This document shows positions 61,600 to 64,000 of a DNA stretch of 64,000 bases, one piece after another. Every line of letters begins with the position of its first letter. Position 1 is the stretch's first letter. Source of the DNA: Aggregatilineales bacterium (GTDB lineage Bacteria > Chloroflexota > Anaerolineae > Aggregatilineales > Phototrophicaceae); assembly GCA_030834905.1 (NCBI GenBank), contig JAUQWZ010000021.1, forward strand, positions 310,001 to 374,000. Direction: 5' to 3'. The notes below the pieces were generated by a model. The model had not been told where the DNA came from. It saw only the letters and a list, made by a program, of their open reading frames with translations, and did no database searches. The position numbers and the translations under genes are program-made.

Positions 61600-61717
61600 C
61601 CACAACGCCCCATTCCCCCTGATCTTGAGGTTGTGGAGGATAGATAGCCTGCCGCTTGCGCTGGTTGGGCGGACGTGCCAAGCTAGTATCCATTTGCGCG
61701 TACCAGAGGGCAGCCCC

Positions 61718-62176
61718 ATGATCAGCATTCCAATCCAGAACTTTTATCCCGATGACGCCTCGATCTGCTTTGGCTGCGGGCGCAACAACGCCCACGGGCT
61801 GCACATCCAGACCTTCTGGACGGGCGAAGAAGGCATCTCCGATTTTCGCCCGCAGCCCTACCACACCGGCTGGCCCGGCTACGTCTACGGCGGACTGCTC
61901 GCCAGCCTGATCGACTGCCACAGCATCGGGACGGCAATTGCCGCCATGTATCAGGCGGAAGGGCGCGCGCCGGACAGCGAGCCGCAGATTCGCTGTGTCA
62001 CCGGCACGCTGCATGTGGTTTATCTTCAGCCAACGCCCATTGAGGCGGGAATTCATCTGCGCACCCGCATCAAGAGCCTGACAGGGCGCAAAGCCGTCCT
62101 GGAAACGGTGCTGACGGCGAATGAGCGCGAGTGCGTGCGCGCCGAAGTCATCGCCGTTCGAGTCAAAGAAGGCTAG
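61718..62176 (+). CDS. PaaI-like hotdog-fold thioesterase
   Basis: The ATG at 61718 follows GAGGG; upstream codons are not conserved. The 152-residue protein has the PaaI/YbgC hotdog pattern: CFGCGRNNAHGLHIQTFW at the N-terminus, YHTGWPGYVYGGLLASLIDCHSIG with the G-G-x-x-A-x-x-D segment on the long helix, and VTGTLHVVYLQPTPIEAGIHLRTRIKSLTGRKAVLETVL. It probably hydrolyses an acyl-CoA in the cytoplasm. The Cys pair in CFGCG is common in this subgroup. It is followed 70 bp later by a small DUF4177-like gene. Confidence 0.9.
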   Translation: MISIPIQNFYPDDASICFGCGRNNAHGLHIQTFWTGEEGISDFRPQPYHTGWPGYVYGGLLASLIDCHSIGTAIAAMYQAEGRAPDSEPQIRCVTGTLHVVYLQPTPIEAGIHLRTRIKSLTGRKAVLETVLTANERECVRAEVIAVRVKEG

Positions 62177-62246
62177 ACCTCGCGCAACCTTGTGTCGAGT
62201 CCATGCGTACAGGGAATCATACTGGACCGTACAGGGAGCTAAAAAG

Positions 62247-62528
62247 ATGCGCCAAGCCTGGGAGTACCTGACGATCTTCCTGCAAGCCGATGCCCGCCGT
62301 GAAGCCGATTTCGTGGAGCAGTTCCGCGACTGGAAAGAGGGCATTCCACAGCACACGCCCGAAGCCATGATCCCGCAGTTAAACGCCCTCGGCGAGCAGG
62401 GCTGGGAGCTGCTGCACATGCAGCCGGTGTGGCCCGGCGATAAGCGCGACCTGATGATTACCGACACTTCAGGCATGAGACAGTGGACAAGCACATACTT
62501 CTGCGTGTTCAAACGACCGACGGCATAA
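62247..62528 (+). CDS. Small DUF4177-like protein
   Basis: The ATG at 62247 follows AGGGAG. The 93-residue protein starts MRQAWEYLTIFLQ and has PQLNALGEQGWELLHMQPV followed by a closing TYFCVFKRP strand, the W-E-Y / L-N-x-L-G-x-x-G-W-E-L pattern of DUF4177 domains. The function of that family is unknown. It probably shares a transcript with the thioesterase. Confidence 0.8.
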   Translation: MRQAWEYLTIFLQADARREADFVEQFRDWKEGIPQHTPEAMIPQLNALGEQGWELLHMQPVWPGDKRDLMITDTSGMRQWTSTYFCVFKRPTA

Positions 62529-62560
62529 GAGAGTAAGTTAAAAGTCGAAAGTTCAATGGT

Positions 62561-62590
62561 GTAGGGGCGCAGCACATGCTGCGCCCCTAC
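62561..62590. repeat. GTAGGG-family palindrome, GGCGCAGC stem
   Basis: Arms GTAGGGGCGCAGCA (62561-62574) and TGCTGCGCCCCTAC (62577-62590) pair perfectly with a two-base centre. It lies between the DUF4177-like and GNAT genes. Confidence 0.85.
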
Positions 62591-62622
62591 AAGATATCCT
62601 TGATAAAATTGGAGTGGTAACC

Positions 62623-63324
62623 GTGCTCTACAGTGACGCTGAACTCATACGGGTACAGGTTGAATCGCTGTTTGTCCACGATGCCAGTGGCAGGCTGTTA
62701 GCCATTAACGAGCCTGAACCCAGCCAGCCCGCGCCGCGCTTTTTTCTGGGGCGTACATCTCAGGGCAATCTGTGGCGTACCCGCTTCGATTTGCCGCCTG
62801 ACCTGACCGCCGCGCTGGAGCAGTTGGCGGCTGATGAGCCGGTGATCAGAGATTTGGCTCAACCGCCGCGATACGAAGCGGAGTATCTTCATCTGCTCAA
62901 TGCGTATCAGCCGCGCGCCACGATATTTTCCGGACCCGCCTACACGCTGCCCACGTTCGATGCGCCAGACCAGGCGGTGCTGATCACGCCTGAGAACAAA
63001 ACGCTGGTGCTGGCGCATTTCTCATGGCTGTTCACGACGCTGCCGGACTATGCGCCAGTCGCAGCCGTAATTGCGGATGAAGCGGCGGTGGCAGTCTGCT
63101 TTTCGTCGCGGCTCGCGGCGGTGGCAGCCGAAGCTGGAGTCAATACCGAGGTCAATTACCGGGGGCGCGGTTATGCGGCGGACGCTGTTCAGGCATGGGC
63201 GGCGGCGGTTCGCGCCGGGGGACGACTGCCGCTTTACAGCACGTCGTGGTCGAACGTTGCGTCGCAGAGCGTGGCGAAGAAGCTGGGCGCGGTTCAGTAT
63301 GGAGCCGATTACAGCATCACGTAA
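62623..63324 (+). CDS. GNAT-family acetyltransferase
   Basis: The GTG at 62623 is 8 bp after GGAG; a GTG at 62614 is an alternative. The 233-residue protein has a divergent N-terminal part (about 1-120) and a C-terminal GNAT half: AAVIADEAAVAVCFSSRLAAVAAEAGVNT, VNYRGRGYAADAVQAWAAAVRAGGRLPLYSTSW and NVASQSVAKKLGAVQYG. The acetyl-CoA loop is the short RGRGYA. This pattern occurs in the GNAT_acetyltransf_2/FR47-like group. The substrate is unknown. Confidence 0.85.
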   Translation: MLYSDAELIRVQVESLFVHDASGRLLAINEPEPSQPAPRFFLGRTSQGNLWRTRFDLPPDLTAALEQLAADEPVIRDLAQPPRYEAEYLHLLNAYQPRATIFSGPAYTLPTFDAPDQAVLITPENKTLVLAHFSWLFTTLPDYAPVAAVIADEAAVAVCFSSRLAAVAAEAGVNTEVNYRGRGYAADAVQAWAAAVRAGGRLPLYSTSWSNVASQSVAKKLGAVQYGADYSIT

Positions 63325-63359
63325 TCCGTTTGCGGCTTCTTCACTTCACTTTAAACTTT

Positions 63360-64000
63360 CTATTTTTCACTTTTCTTCGCCAGCAGCCGCCGGTACAGCG
63401 TGTCGAGGTCGCGGGTCAGGCGGGCGATGCCGTAGCGTTCGACGATCAGCGCCCGCAGATGTTCGGCATCCGGCGGCTGACGCAGGGTGGCGAGGATGGC
63501 TTCCGCCAGCATGTCCGCGTCGCCGGACGGCACGAGCGCGCCGAGTTTGCCGCCATCGAGAAAATCGGGGATGCCGCCGACCGCCGTCGCCACCACCGGG
63601 CAGCCCGTCGCCATCGCCTCGATGACGGTGAACGGCGTCCCTTCGTTGACACTGCTGATCACCAGCACGTTGCTGTCGGCATAAACCGGGGCGACCTCGC
63701 GCTGCCAGCCGGTGAAGGTGACCGCGCCGCGAATGCCGAGCCTGTCCGCCTGCGCCTCTAAATCGGCGCGCAGTTCGCCGTCACCGACGATGGTAAAGCG
63801 CGCGTCCGGCATCTTAGCCAGCACTTTTGCCGCCGCTTCCAGAAACAGCGCGTGATTTTTCACCGGCACCAGCCGCCCGACAATCGCCACCAGCGGCGCG
63901 TCGGTTGGGATGTGCCACGTTTCGCGGAAGGCGTTGGTGTGGCGCGGCGTCCGGGCGAAGGCGTCCAGATCCAGCCCATATCCCATGATGGTGAATTTGT
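63360..64000 (-). CDS. GT4-family glycosyltransferase (5' end outside window)
   Basis: The frame stays open to the window end (KFTIMGYGLDLDAF and on), so only the C-terminal half of the gene is present. It has the GT4 (GT-B) donor-site motifs: VAIVGRLVPVKNHALFLEAA, FTIVGDGELRADLEAQA, and the E-x7-E signature in SVNEGTPFTVIEAMATGCPVVATAVGGIPDFL. It probably transfers a sugar from a nucleotide donor to a lipid or polysaccharide acceptor. The last codons end SEK at 63362. Confidence 0.93.
   Translation of the reverse strand, partial: KFTIMGYGLDLDAFARTPRHTNAFRETWHIPTDAPLVAIVGRLVPVKNHALFLEAAAKVLAKMPDARFTIVGDGELRADLEAQADRLGIRGAVTFTGWQREVAPVYADSNVLVISSVNEGTPFTVIEAMATGCPVVATAVGGIPDFLDGGKLGALVPSGDADMLAEAILATLRQPPDAEHLRALIVERYGIARLTRDLDTLYRRLLAKKSEK

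Noticed and set aside
1049..62590. CRISPR array formed by the recurrent palindromes
   Set aside because: The copies are dispersed over the window, not tandem, and no spacers or cas genes are present.

Overview
The window is GC-rich, gene-dense bacterial DNA. I infer a heterotrophic Chloroflexota bacterium (Anaerolineae-like). The inference rests on many secreted proteins with Pro/Thr linkers, lipoproteins but no visible outer-membrane machinery, several sugar ABC systems with LacI regulators, and many short palindromic intergenic repeats. No rRNA, tRNA, CRISPR array, transposase or phage gene was seen.

Region 1 (1-11.6 kb) is envelope and regulation. It holds three alpha/beta hydrolases (one a lipoprotein cut by the window edge), a MarR regulator, an HTH regulator with a consensus promoter almost on its start codon, a large secreted PPC-domain protein, a two-component system, an ABM-domain protein and an ABC-2-like membrane protein. 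Region 2 (11.7-17.5 kb) has two myo-inositol catabolic genes (iolD, iolE) separated by a DinB-like gene and lepB, then an orphan sugar-binding protein. Region 3 (17.7-26.8 kb) is a probable amino-sugar or cell-wall-sugar salvage operon: ROK kinase, SIS-domain protein, LacI regulator, NamZ-type exo-muramidase without signal peptide, binding protein, two permeases, a double GNAT protein and a PIG-L-like protein. A 36-bp near-perfect palindrome sits at its promoter.

Region 4 (28.5-41.7 kb) is a plant-oligosaccharide locus. It has a LacI regulator with its own operator, a complete Opp/Dpp-type transporter with both ATPases, a GH3 beta-glucosidase with an inserted PA14 domain, L-arabinose isomerase and a GH4 phospho-glucosidase. 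Region 5 (41.9-47.5 kb) pairs two S66 LD-carboxypeptidase paralogues, one lacking catalytic residues, with a divergent Dpp-type transporter lacking ATPases; murein-peptide uptake is a reasonable guess. Region 6 (47.6-51.3 kb) is a CUT1 sugar transporter ending in L-rhamnose mutarotase. Region 7 (51.6-64 kb) is mixed: a methyltransferase, a degenerate hydrolase-like lipoprotein, DinB protein, homospermidine synthase, a membrane glycosyltransferase, an amidohydrolase, a LysM/DUF11 secreted protein, a thioesterase, a small DUF4177-like protein, a GNAT protein and a truncated GT4.

The most unusual non-coding signal is a family of 13 short palindromes bounded by GTAGGG/CCCTAC, several arranged as paired hairpins. 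Their inner stems differ between copies while remaining self-complementary, and in one pair the flanks are conserved while the stem has been exchanged. A second palindrome (core GACAGTGGGCTT plus its complement) occurs twice inside different outer stems. The four binding-protein genes that precede permease genes are each followed by strong intercistronic hairpins.
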